Assembly (NCBI RefSeq): GCF_008704425.1
Contig: NZ_CP023696.1
Coordinates: forward strand, 1,660,501-1,724,500
Length of the DNA: 64,000 nt
From: Streptomyces fradiae ATCC 10745 = DSM 40063
Lineage (GTDB): Bacteria > Actinomycetota > Actinomycetes > Streptomycetales > Streptomycetaceae
Direction: 5' to 3'
Shown: positions 27,645 through 35,618 of the stretch, in pieces
Layout of the letters: each line of letters begins with the position of its first letter
Numbering within the stretch: the first letter of the stretch is position 1
Translations under genes and position numbers: made by a program
Notes under the pieces: generated by a model
What the model saw: only the letters and a program-made list of their open reading frames with translations
Database searches by the model: none
What the model was told of the DNA's origin: nothing

Positions 27645-27658
27645 GTGAGCGCGCTCAC
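27645..27658. promoter_or_regulatory. Crp-like palindrome GTGAGCGCGCTCAC
   Basis: A perfect 14-bp palindrome of the form GTGA-N6-TCAC, followed by A, matching nine of ten defined bases of the classical Crp half-sites TGTGA/TCACA. Streptomyces Crp is known to bind related sequences. It lies about 27 bp upstream of the tandem GGCAC operators. Binding is inferred only. Confidence 0.45.
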
Positions 27659-27684
27659 ACGATCACTTTCACCTAAGAAAGCAC

Positions 27685-27719
27685 GGCACCCGGTGCCCGA
27701 AAGTATGGCACCCGATGCC
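27685..27719. promoter_or_regulatory. Tandem operator candidate upstream of aceE
   Basis: GGCACCCGGTGCC (27685-27697) and GGCACCCGATGCC (27707-27719) have centres 22 bp apart. The palindromes are conserved while the 9-bp spacer differs from the sequence after the second copy, as expected of selected binding sites. A degenerate third pair of half-sites (GGCA at 27733, TGCC at 27745) follows. TAAGAT at 27737-27742 could be a -10 element, which would place the operators over the -35 region. The adjacent GntR regulator is the first candidate to bind. Confidence 0.6.
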
Positions 27720-27758
27720 TACTTTGCCCCGTGGCATAAGATTTTGCCGTTGACCCTT

Positions 27759-27775
27759 TGATCGATCATCGATCA
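27759..27775. promoter_or_regulatory. Perfect inverted repeat TGATCGAT-C-ATCGATCA
   Basis: Arms of 8 bp with a 1-bp centre, in the AT-rich leader about 100 bp before the aceE start and just after TTGACC (27750-27755). It could be an operator or a transcript hairpin. Confidence 0.5.
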
Positions 27776-27873
27776 CGGCCTTACAGTCGTCGGCGGGCTC
27801 CACCAGAGTCCCCCTCGCCCTGTCCTGCCAAAGACCAAGGGCTCCACCCCTTCGACTCCGGAAGGCGGCGACT

Positions 27874-30567
27874 ATGACCGACCCCACCCGCATCCAGCCG
27901 AGCGAGCTCGACCAGCTCCCGGACCGCGACCCCGAGGAGACCGCCGAGTGGCGGGCCTCGCTCGACGCCGTGGCCGCCGCGGCCGGGCCGCACCGTGCCG
28001 CGTACCTGATGCGCCGCACCCTGGAGCGGGCCCAGGACGCCGGTCTGGCGCTGCCGAAGCTGCTCGAGACGGACTACGTCAACACCATCCCGACCGCCGC
28101 CGAGGCCGGTTACGGCTTCGACGGCGACGACGAGCTGGAAGCCCGGATCACCGCGTGGAACCGGTGGAACGCCGCCGCCATGGTGACCCGCGGCTCCAAG
28201 TACGGCGTCGGCGGCCACATCGCCACCTTCGCCTCCGCCGCCTGGCTCTACGAGACGGGCTTCAACCACTTCTTCCAGGGCAAGGAGCGGGACGGCTCGG
28301 GCGACCAGCTGTTCATCCAGGGCCACGCCTCCCCCGGCATCTACGCCCGCGCCTTCCTCGACGGCCGCCTCACCGAGGCGCACCTCGACAACTTCCGCCA
28401 GGAGGCCGCCGGCAACGGCCTGCCCTCCTACCCGCACCCGCGGCGCCTGCCGTGGCTGTGGGAGTTCCCGACCGTCTCCATGGGCCTCGGCCCGCTCTCC
28501 GCGATCTACCAGGCGCGCTTCAACCGGTACCTGACCCACCGCGGCATCAAGGACGTCTCCGCCTCGCACGTGTGGGCGTTCCTCGGCGACGGCGAGATGG
28601 ACGAGCCCGAGTCGACCGCGGCCCTCGCCCTGGCCGCCCGCGAGGGCCTGGACAACCTGACCTTCGTCGTCAACTGCAACCTGCAGCGCCTCGACGGCCC
28701 GGTCCGCGCCAACTTCAAGATCGTGCAGGAGCTGGAGGCCCAGTTCCGCGGCGCCGGCTGGAACGTCGTCAAGACCCTGTGGGGCACCGCCTGGGACGAG
28801 CTGTTCCGGCTCGACACGACCGGCGCCCTCGTCCGCCGCCTCCGCGAGGTCCCGGACGCGCAGGTCCAGACGTACCAGACGCGTGACGCGGCCTACATCC
28901 GCGAGGACTTCTTCGGCAAGGACCCGGCGCTCGCCGAGATGGCGAAGCTGCTGTCCGACGACAAGATCATCGAGTGCTTCCACTCCTCGCGCGGCGGCCA
29001 CGAGTCCCGCAAGGTCTTCGCCGCGTACAAGGCCGCGCTGAGCCACAAGGGCGCGCCGACCGTGATCCTCGCCCAGACCGTCAAGGGCCACACCCTCGGC
29101 AAGGGCTTCGCGTCCAAGAACGCCAACCACCAGATGAAGAAGCTGACGGTGGACGAGTTCAAGGAGATGCGCGACCGCCTCGGCCTGCCCATCCCCGACA
29201 GCGCCTTCGCCGACGGCCGGGTGCCGTACGGCCACCCCGGCGCCGACGCCCCCGAGGTGCGCTACCTGCACGAGCGCCGCGCCGCGCTCGGCGGCCCCGC
29301 CCCGGCCCGCCGCGTCCACCCGGCGGCGGCGCTGCCGGCCCCGGCGGAGAAGGCGTTCACCGCGTTCGACAAGGGCTCCGGCTCGCAGTCCGTCGCCACC
29401 ACCATGGCGTTCGTGCGCCTGGTGAAGGACCTGGTCCGCGACAAGGAGACCGGCAGGCGCTGGGTGCCGATCGTCCCCGACGAGGCCCGCACCTTCGGCA
29501 TGGAGTCGCTCTTCCCGTCGCTCGGCATCTACTCGCCGAAGGGGCAGACGTACGAGCCGGTCGACCGCGACCAGCTGATGTACTACAAGGAGGCCGTCAA
29601 CGGCCAGATCCTGAACGAGGGCATCACCGAGGCCGGCTCCATGGCCGACTTCATCGCCGCGTCCACCGCGTACTCCACGCACGGCGAGCCGATGATCCCG
29701 TTCTACATCTTCTACTCGATGTTCGGCTGGCAGCGGACCGCCGACCAGATGTGGCAGCTCGGCGACCAGCTCGGCCGCGGCTTCCTCGTCGGCGCCACCG
29801 CCGGCCGCACCACCCTGACCGGTGAGGGGCTCCAGCACGCGGACGGCCACTCCCCCGTCATCGCGGCGACCAACCCGGCGGCGCTGACGTACGACCCGGC
29901 CTTCGCCTACGAGGTCGCGGTGATCGTCAAGGAGGGTCTGCGCCGGATGTACGGCGAGGGCGCCCCGGGCGAGGACCCGAACGTCTTCTACTACCTGACC
30001 GTCTACAACGAGCCCATGCCGCAGCCGGCCAAGCCGGCCGTCCCCGGCATCGACGAGGGCATCGTCAAGGGCCTGTACCGGTTCAAGGAGGGCTCGGGCG
30101 CCGAGGGCGCGCCGCGCACCCAGCTCCTCGCCTCCGGCACGGCGATCCACTGGGCGCTGGACGCGCAGCGGATGCTGGCCGAGGAGTGGGGCGTCACCGC
30201 CGACGTGTGGTCCGCGACCTCCTGGACGGAGCTGCGGCGCGACGCGCTGGAGGCCGACGCGGCGCTGCTGCGCGGCGAGGAGCGCGTGCCGTACGTACGC
30301 CAGGCGCTGGCCGACGCGCCGGGTCCGGTACTGGCGGTCAGCGACTACATGCGGCAGGTCCCGGACCAGATCGCGCAGTGGGTCGAGCAGGACTACTCGT
30401 CGCTGGGTGCCGACGGCTTCGGCCTGTCGGACACCCGCGAGGCGGCCCGCCGCCACTTCGGGGTGGACGCCCCGTCGATCGTGGTGGCCGCGCTGGCCCA
30501 GCTCGCCCGCCGCGGCGAGGTCCCGGCCTCCGCGGTGAAGGACGCCCGCGAGCGGTACGGCCTGTAG
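27874..30567 (+). CDS. aceE: Pyruvate dehydrogenase E1, homodimeric
   Basis: 897 residues. It decarboxylates pyruvate with thiamine diphosphate and passes the acetyl group to the lipoyl domain of E2. The ThDP motif GDGEMDEPES (G238-E241) to NCN (267-269) is intact, as are PHPRRLPWLWEFPTVSMGLGP and the transketolase-like central domain. This is the single-chain AceE type, not the alpha/beta type. ATG at 27874 has GGAAGG upstream. The E2 and E3 genes are 1.5-4.8 kb upstream. The long, operator-rich leader indicates strong transcriptional control. Confidence 0.97.
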   Translation: MTDPTRIQPSELDQLPDRDPEETAEWRASLDAVAAAAGPHRAAYLMRRTLERAQDAGLALPKLLETDYVNTIPTAAEAGYGFDGDDELEARITAWNRWNAAAMVTRGSKYGVGGHIATFASAAWLYETGFNHFFQGKERDGSGDQLFIQGHASPGIYARAFLDGRLTEAHLDNFRQEAAGNGLPSYPHPRRLPWLWEFPTVSMGLGPLSAIYQARFNRYLTHRGIKDVSASHVWAFLGDGEMDEPESTAALALAAREGLDNLTFVVNCNLQRLDGPVRANFKIVQELEAQFRGAGWNVVKTLWGTAWDELFRLDTTGALVRRLREVPDAQVQTYQTRDAAYIREDFFGKDPALAEMAKLLSDDKIIECFHSSRGGHESRKVFAAYKAALSHKGAPTVILAQTVKGHTLGKGFASKNANHQMKKLTVDEFKEMRDRLGLPIPDSAFADGRVPYGHPGADAPEVRYLHERRAALGGPAPARRVHPAAALPAPAEKAFTAFDKGSGSQSVATTMAFVRLVKDLVRDKETGRRWVPIVPDEARTFGMESLFPSLGIYSPKGQTYEPVDRDQLMYYKEAVNGQILNEGITEAGSMADFIAASTAYSTHGEPMIPFYIFYSMFGWQRTADQMWQLGDQLGRGFLVGATAGRTTLTGEGLQHADGHSPVIAATNPAALTYDPAFAYEVAVIVKEGLRRMYGEGAPGEDPNVFYYLTVYNEPMPQPAKPAVPGIDEGIVKGLYRFKEGSGAEGAPRTQLLASGTAIHWALDAQRMLAEEWGVTADVWSATSWTELRRDALEADAALLRGEERVPYVRQALADAPGPVLAVSDYMRQVPDQIAQWVEQDYSSLGADGFGLSDTREAARRHFGVDAPSIVVAALAQLARRGEVPASAVKDARERYGL

Positions 30568-30597
30568 GCCCCGGCCCGGGGGGCCGCCCCCGGACCT

Positions 30598-30645
30598 CGT
30601 GCCCGCCGGCCCCCGTGCCCGCCGGCTTTCGTGCCCGCCGGCTTT
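30598..30645. repeat. 16-bp tandem repeat after aceE
   Basis: Three units of CGTGCCCGCCGGCTTT type (30598-30613 with CCCC instead of CTTT at its end, then 30614-30629 and 30630-30645 identical), and a fourth partial copy. Confidence 0.75.
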
Positions 30646-30734
30646 CGTGCCCCCGGTCGCCGTCGTGTGCGGCGGCCGGGGGCACGGCCGTATCCGGGGC
30701 CGTCCCCGCGCGGACGGCGGGGCATCATGGCGGG

Positions 30735-31727
30735 ATGCGTGCCGCTCGTCTGATCCGGATGGTGCTGTTGCTCCAGTCCCGGCCCTCCATGACCGCCGCC
30801 GAACTCGCCGCCGAGCTGGAGGTCTCGGAGCGCACGGTGCTCAGGGACGCGCTGGCGCTCTCCGAGGCGGGCGTCCCCGTGTACGCGGACCGGGGGCGCG
30901 GCGGCGGCTACCGGCTCGTGGGCGGGTACCGGACCCGGCTGACCGGGCTGGCCCGCGGCGAGGCGGAGGCCCTGTTCCTGTCGGGTGTGCCGGGGGCGCT
31001 GCGGGAGATGGGGCTTCAGGACGCGGCGTCGGCGGCCCGGCTGAAGGTGTCGGCGGCGCTGCTGCCGTCGCTGCGGGACGCGCCGGAGTCGGCGGCGCAG
31101 CGCTTCCACCTGGACGCGCCGGGCTGGTACCAGGAGCCGCAGGCGCCGCCGCTGCTGCCGGCCGTGGCGGAGGCCGTGTGGGGCGACCGGCTGCTGGACG
31201 CCCGCTACCGGCGCGGCGACGCCGAGGTGGAGCGGGTGCTCGCCCCGTACGGGCTCGTGCTGAAGGCGGGGGTCTGGTACCTGTGCGCCCGGTCCGGGGA
31301 TGCGGTGCGGGTGTACCGCGTGGACCGGTTCACGCGGGTGGCGGCGCGCGAGGAGCGGTTCGAGCGGGACGCGGCGTTCGACCTGCCGGGGTTCTGGGAG
31401 GCGAGGGCCGCCGAGTTCGCGCGGTCGCTGCTGCGGGCGTCCGTCGTGGTCCGGCTGACGGAGGCGGGGGCGCGCGCCCTGCCGTACGTGACGGACCGGG
31501 CGGCGGCGCGGGAGGCGCTGGAGGCGGCCGGGCCGCCGGACCCGGCCGGGCGGGTGACGGTGGCCCTGCCGGTGGAGTCCGAGGACGTGGCGTTCGGGCA
31601 GCTGCTGGGCCTGGGGCCGGAGGCCGAGGTGCTGGAGCCGCCCTCGCTGCGGGAGCGGTTCGCGGGGGCGGTGGCGCGGATGGCGGAGCTGTACGGGGGG
31701 CGCGGGGCGGGGCCGGGAGCCGGCTGA
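30735..31727 (+). CDS. HTH/WYL-domain transcriptional regulator (YafY-type)
   Basis: 330 residues. The N-terminal helix-turn-helix (about 1-55, MTAAELAAELEVSERTVLRD) is followed by an RGGGYRL wing and a WYL domain (about 130-205, YGLVLKAGVWYLCARSGDAVRVYRVDRF) and WCX-like C-terminal region. WYL proteins usually bind nucleic-acid or nucleotide ligands and act as repressors or activators; the target is unknown. ATG at 30735 is chosen because the family N terminus MRAARLIRMVLLLQ follows it. It lies 167 bp after aceE on the same strand, separated by a tandem repeat, and may be independent. Confidence 0.9.
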   Translation: MRAARLIRMVLLLQSRPSMTAAELAAELEVSERTVLRDALALSEAGVPVYADRGRGGGYRLVGGYRTRLTGLARGEAEALFLSGVPGALREMGLQDAASAARLKVSAALLPSLRDAPESAAQRFHLDAPGWYQEPQAPPLLPAVAEAVWGDRLLDARYRRGDAEVERVLAPYGLVLKAGVWYLCARSGDAVRVYRVDRFTRVAAREERFERDAAFDLPGFWEARAAEFARSLLRASVVVRLTEAGARALPYVTDRAAAREALEAAGPPDPAGRVTVALPVESEDVAFGQLLGLGPEAEVLEPPSLRERFAGAVARMAELYGGRGAGPGAG

Positions 31728-31758
31728 ACCGGGCACCCCGGCCCCGCCCCCCGTACGC

Positions 31759-31843
31759 CGGCACCCGGCCAGCCTCGGCACCCGGCCGTCCTCGGCACCC
31801 GGCAGTCCTCGGCACCCGGCCGTCCTCGACATCCGGCCGTCCT
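31759..31843. repeat. 17-bp tandem repeat, five units
   Basis: Five consecutive 17-bp units of CGGCACCCGGCCGTCCT type with a few substitutions, between the convergent WYL and SDR genes. The unit contains GGCACCCGG but not the palindromic GTGCC arm seen at aceE. Confidence 0.85.
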
Positions 31844-31914
31844 CGGCGGGGTGCCGAGGGTCCCGCCGTCCTCGGCGCCCGGCCGCCGTCAGCGGTCAGC
31901 GGTCACCGATCCGG

Positions 31915-32862
31915 TCACCGGTAGTCGTCGGCGGACCCGTCCTTGCCGCCGTGGACCACGTCCCGGAAGTAGCCCCAGGCGTCGGGGCGCGACCCGTCGG
32001 CGTCGGTGAAGCCGTACTCCCGCGCGAGCTGCCCGCTGTTCAGCGACTGCCCGTTCCAGCGGTGCCTGTCCGGGTCGGCGGCGAGCGCGGCGACGGCCCG
32101 GCCGACGTAGACGGGCGACTCGGCGATGGCGAAGTGCGGCTCCCGCGCGCACGCGTCGCGCCAATTCTCCTCCCGTACGCCGAAGTGGTCGAGCATCTCC
32201 TCCGAGCGGAGGAACCCGGGCGTGAGGGCGACCGCCGTGCCGCCGACGTCCTCCAGGTCGTGGGCGAGGCCGAAGGCCATCCGGAGGGGGGCGGTCTTGG
32301 CGAGGTCGAAGTAGAACTGCTCGCGGAAGCGCTGGTTGTACTCGGCGGTGCCGTCCGTCATCTCCACGACGAGCCCGCCGGGGCGGCGCACCAGCAGCGG
32401 CAGGGCGACGCTGCTGGTGATGGCGTGGGTGCGTACGCCGAGGTCGAGCATGTGCAGGCCCGTGTCGAGGTCGATGTCCCACATCTTCGCGTCCCACGTG
32501 GGGAGGAGCAGGTGGTCGCCGCCCCAGCAGCTGTTGACCAGCACGTCGAGGCGGCCCTGCTCGGCGTCGATCCGGGCGACCAGCGCGCGGACCCGGTCCG
32601 GCACGAGGTGGTCGGTGGGGACGGCCACGCCCCGGCCGCCGGCCGCGGTGACCAGGTCGGCGGTGTCCTCGATGGTCTCGGTGGCCCTGCCGACCTCGCT
32701 GACGCGGTCGCGGGTGGTGCGCCCGGTCACGTACACGGTGGCGCCGGCGGCGCCGAGCTGCACGGCGATGGCGCGGCCCGCGCCGCGGGTGGCACCGGCG
32801 ACGAGGGCGACGGTACCGGCGAGGGGGCGGTTCTCCTGCTGGGTGGTGGTGTTCGTCGTCAT
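31915..32862 (-). CDS. Short-chain dehydrogenase/reductase, catalytic Tyr apparently replaced
   Basis: 315 residues from ATG 32862. The NAD(P) motif AGATRGAGRAIA, the second-strand VYVTGRTTR and LDVLVNSCWGG are typical of SDR enzymes. At the active site the sequence reads FYFDLAK: the lysine is present but the position four residues before it is Phe, with Tyr one residue earlier, and the usual Ser region is MTDG. The enzyme may be atypical or catalytically altered. The C terminus (YGFTDADGSRPD) is longer than in minimal SDRs. The substrate is unknown. Confidence 0.88.
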   Translation of the reverse strand: MTTNTTTQQENRPLAGTVALVAGATRGAGRAIAVQLGAAGATVYVTGRTTRDRVSEVGRATETIEDTADLVTAAGGRGVAVPTDHLVPDRVRALVARIDAEQGRLDVLVNSCWGGDHLLLPTWDAKMWDIDLDTGLHMLDLGVRTHAITSSVALPLLVRRPGGLVVEMTDGTAEYNQRFREQFYFDLAKTAPLRMAFGLAHDLEDVGGTAVALTPGFLRSEEMLDHFGVREENWRDACAREPHFAIAESPVYVGRAVAALAADPDRHRWNGQSLNSGQLAREYGFTDADGSRPDAWGYFRDVVHGGKDGSADDYR

Positions 32863-32995
32863 GGGGCCGACCGTGCCACCCAAAGGCGACATCCTCTGTC
32901 GGGATTCCCGTGCCGCCTTCGAGCGTCCTTCCTTCGGCCGGTCGTTGCCTCGGCGGTACCCACGCCGGTGGGCCCCCGCCCCCGGCCCTCCCCTG

Positions 32996-33010
32996 CCCCC
33001 CCCCCCCCCC
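32996..33010. repeat. Run of 15 consecutive C
   Basis: A homopolymer of 15 C between the divergent SDR and DUF4240 genes, in a region that is itself extremely C-rich. Such tracts are unstable in replication and error-prone in sequencing, so the true length is uncertain. Confidence 0.9.
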
Positions 33011-33160
33011 GGTCCGCCCCCGGTGCTCTGCCGTTGCTCCCGCTGCCTCCCGGTGCTCCCGGTGCTCCCGTGCTCTCCCGCCTCTGCCGGCCGCCCCCGG
33101 CCACCCCGGCCGCTTCCTCGGCATGCGCGGTCCCCCGTCACGCCGGATGCTGGTCCCGTG

Positions 33161-33679
33161 ATGGACGAGACGGAGTTCTGGGAGATCGTCGACTCGACCC
33201 GCGAGGCCGCCGAGGGCGACCCGGACGACCACGCCGAGCTGCTGGTGGAGCACCTGGTGCGGCTCGACCCGGACGCCGTGCTGGACTTCGCCCGCCACTT
33301 CGAGGCCCGCTTCCAGCGCACGTACACCTGGGACCTGTGGGCGGCCGCCGCGGTCCTGCTGGGCGGGGCCGGGGAGGACGCCTTCGACGCGTTCCGGTGC
33401 TGGCTGATCGGCCGGGGCCGGGAGGTGTTCGAGGGCGCGGTGCACGACCCGGAGGCGCTCGCCGAGCTGCTGGAGGACTTCGACCCGGCGGTGGACGGGG
33501 ACGGGGAGGAGATCGGCTTCGCGGCGGACGAGGCGTACGAGGCGCTGACCGGCGTGGAGACACCCGACCTGGGGCTCGCCCCGCCGCCCCCCGAACCGGT
33601 GGGCGACCCGCTCGACGTGACCGACGACTCCACCCTGGCGGAGCGCCTGCCCCGCCTGTGGGACCGCTTCGGCGGGTAG
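33161..33679 (+). CDS. DUF4240-like acidic protein
   Basis: 172 residues beginning MDETEFWEIVDSTREAA, with YTWDLWAAAAVLLGG and DAFRCWLIGRGREVFEGAV, the hallmarks of the DUF4240 family (unknown function). Strongly acidic, no signal peptide or membrane helix, so cytosolic. ATG at 33161 is preceded in frame by a GTG at 33158; either may be used. A stand-alone gene. Confidence 0.85.
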   Translation: MDETEFWEIVDSTREAAEGDPDDHAELLVEHLVRLDPDAVLDFARHFEARFQRTYTWDLWAAAAVLLGGAGEDAFDAFRCWLIGRGREVFEGAVHDPEALAELLEDFDPAVDGDGEEIGFAADEAYEALTGVETPDLGLAPPPPEPVGDPLDVTDDSTLAERLPRLWDRFGG

Positions 33680-33825
33680 GCGCACCGGGCCCGGGCGCCG
33701 CACGGGGCCCGGAGTCCGGCGTTCCGGGGGTCCGGCCCCGGACGCGGGCCGGCACGTGCCATGATGCGGATCCGTGCCCCCGGCCGTGCGGGGCCGGCCG
33801 CCGCCCCGCCAGCGAGGAGCCCGAC

Positions 33826-34083
33826 ATGACCACCGGTCCCGCGGACAGCCCCGCGTCCCTCTACGGTCCCGTCTCCCTCGTCATGGGCGTGCTCGCCCTG
33901 GCCGCCGCCGTGTTCGCCGGCTTCGTCGGCATCTCGATCCCGTTCCTGTTCGGCGCCCTCGCCGTCACCTTCGGGCTCCTCGGCCTGGCGCGCGGGCTCC
34001 ACCGGGGTCAGTGCGCCGCCGGCTCGGTCACCGGGGCCGTGGCCGTGCTCTACCCGCTCGTCCTCGCAGGCGCGCTGGGCTGA
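33826..34083 (+). CDS. Small two-helix membrane protein (DUF4190-like)
   Basis: 85 residues. Hydrophobic segments at about 15-32 and 36-53, and again at about 68-84, resemble the DUF4190 type of small actinobacterial membrane proteins. ATG at 33826 has a GCGAGGAG ribosome binding site. Function unknown. It follows the DUF4240 gene by 146 bp on the same strand. Confidence 0.75.
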   Translation: MTTGPADSPASLYGPVSLVMGVLALAAAVFAGFVGISIPFLFGALAVTFGLLGLARGLHRGQCAAGSVTGAVAVLYPLVLAGALG

Positions 34084-34156
34084 CCCGGTTCACGGACCCG
34101 CGCGGGCGCCCTCCCTCCGCCCGGAACGCCGGAGCGCCGGAGCGCCGGACCCGCCG

Positions 34157-34651
34157 TCACGTCGTGAGCGACCGCCCCATGAACACGTCGTCCACGTAGG
34201 CCCCGTCGAGCAGGAACTCCCCCGGCAGGACCCCCTCGACGGCGAAGCCCTCGGAGGCGTACAGGGCGCGCGCGGGCGCGTTGTGCCCGAGGACGCGCAG
34301 GGTGAGGCGGGTCGCTCCCCGGCGGCGCGCCTCGTCGCAGGCGGCGCGCAGCAGGGCGCGTGCCAGGCCCCGCCCGCGCGCCTCCTCGGCGACGGCGAGG
34401 CCCTGGATCTGCCGTACGTGCCTGTTGCAGGCGAGGCGGGTGGGGAAGCCGAGCCTGATGTACCCCACGGGCCCCGCGCCGAGGTCCGCGACCAGGTAGT
34501 CCTCGGGCCGGTGGTCGGCGTCGAAGAACGGGTCGAACGGCGGCTGCGGGCGCGGCGTCACGGCGTGCCGCGTCGACCAGGTGGCGTGGTCGAGCAGACT
34601 CAGGGCGTCGGCGTCGTCGGGCCGCGCGGCGCGTATCGGAGACGGGATCAT
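34157..34651 (-). CDS. GNAT-family N-acetyltransferase
   Basis: 164 residues. IQGLAVAEEARGRGLARALLRAA is the acetyl-CoA-binding motif A of GNAT enzymes; RVLGHNAPARALYASEGF is motif B. The acceptor is unknown. ATG at 34651 is divergent from the epimerase-like gene with only 34 bp between the starts, so the two must share a compact divergent promoter region. Confidence 0.92.
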   Translation of the reverse strand: MIPSPIRAARPDDADALSLLDHATWSTRHAVTPRPQPPFDPFFDADHRPEDYLVADLGAGPVGYIRLGFPTRLACNRHVRQIQGLAVAEEARGRGLARALLRAACDEARRRGATRLTLRVLGHNAPARALYASEGFAVEGVLPGEFLLDGAYVDDVFMGRSLTT

Positions 34652-34685
34652 GGCCGCCACTGTGCCACGGGGGCAGGATGTGGTC

Positions 34686-35618
34686 ATGTCTCTTTCCGCG
34701 GGCCCGTCCCGCCCCTCCCCGTCCCCCCGCCCGCGGGTCGCCGTCACCGGCGCGGGCGGACTGATCGGTTCCGCCCTGGTGCGCTCCCTGCGGGCGGACG
34801 GGCACGAGGTCGTACGGCTGGTGCGCCGCCCGCCGCGCGGCGCCGACGAGGTCGAATGGGACCCGAAGCGGCAGTACGTGGACGTGGCCGGGCTGGCCGG
34901 CTGCGACGCCGTCGTCCATCTGGCGGGCGCCGGGGTGGGCGACCGGCGCTGGTCGGAGGCGTACAAGCGGGAGATCCGCGACAGCCGGGTGCTCGGTACG
35001 GCCGCCATCGCCGAGGCGGTGGCGGCCCTGGACGTACCGCCGCGCGTCCTGGTGTGCGGGTCGGCCATCGGCTACTACGGCGACACGGGCACCCGCGCGG
35101 TGGACGAGTCCGCCCCGGCGGGGCACGGGTTCCTGCCGTCGGTGTGCGTGGAGTGGGAGGAGGCGGCCGCGGCGGCCGAGGAGGCCGGGATCCGCGTCGC
35201 CTTCGCCCGTACGGGTCTGGTGGTCGCCGCGCGGGGCGGCGCGTGGGGGCGGCTGTTCCCGCTGTTCCGCGCGGGACTGGGCGGGCGGCTGGGGGACGGC
35301 CGCCAGTACTGGAGCTTCATCGCCCTGCACGACGAGGTGGCCGCGCTGCGGCACCTGGTGGACACCCCGGACCTGGCGGGCCCGGTGAACCTCACCGCTC
35401 CGGAGCCGGTCACCAACCGGGAGGTGACGGCCGCGATGAGCCGCGTCCTGCACCGCCCGGCCGTGCTCCACGTCCCGGCGCCCGCGCTGCGGCTGGCGCT
35501 CGGCGGCTTCGCCGAGGACGTGCTGGGCAGCCAGCGGGTCCTGCCGCGCCGCCTGCTGGAGTCGGGCTTCCGCTTCGCGTTCCCGACGGTGGAGTCGGCG
35601 ATCCGCGCCGCCGCGTGA
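34686..35618 (+). CDS. TIGR01777-type SDR (NAD-dependent epimerase-like)
   Basis: 310 residues. The N terminus VAVTGAGGLIGSALVRSL is a Rossmann fold; VEWDPKRQYVDVAGLAGCDAVVHLAGAGVGDRRW and GSAIGYYGDTG are signatures of the YfcH/SulA-like extended SDR family, whose substrate is not established. The C-terminal segment VLGSQRVLPRRLLESGF is also characteristic. ATG at 34686 is chosen. After it comes a gene-free stretch of more than 1 kb. Confidence 0.92.
   Translation: MSLSAGPSRPSPSPRPRVAVTGAGGLIGSALVRSLRADGHEVVRLVRRPPRGADEVEWDPKRQYVDVAGLAGCDAVVHLAGAGVGDRRWSEAYKREIRDSRVLGTAAIAEAVAALDVPPRVLVCGSAIGYYGDTGTRAVDESAPAGHGFLPSVCVEWEEAAAAAEEAGIRVAFARTGLVVAARGGAWGRLFPLFRAGLGGRLGDGRQYWSFIALHDEVAALRHLVDTPDLAGPVNLTAPEPVTNREVTAAMSRVLHRPAVLHVPAPALRLALGGFAEDVLGSQRVLPRRLLESGFRFAFPTVESAIRAAA

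Larger units (their letters stand above)
27205..27873. other. 669-bp gene-free region: repeats, then aceE control region
   Basis: About 27205-27640 is low-complexity and repeat-rich (GACCGGACAGACGG-like units) with no credible gene. From about 27640 composition shifts sharply towards AT and four palindromic elements follow, leading to aceE. No terminator is obvious after the GntR gene. Confidence 0.7.

Noticed and set aside
27781..30456. An 891-residue minus-strand open frame opposite aceE
   Set aside because: Mirror of aceE codons, rich in Arg, Val, Gly and Ala, no motif, no ribosome binding site.
31759..31843. GGCACCCGG units as further copies of the aceE operator
   Set aside because: They lack the GTGCC arm, so they are not palindromic, and form a simple 17-bp tandem repeat.
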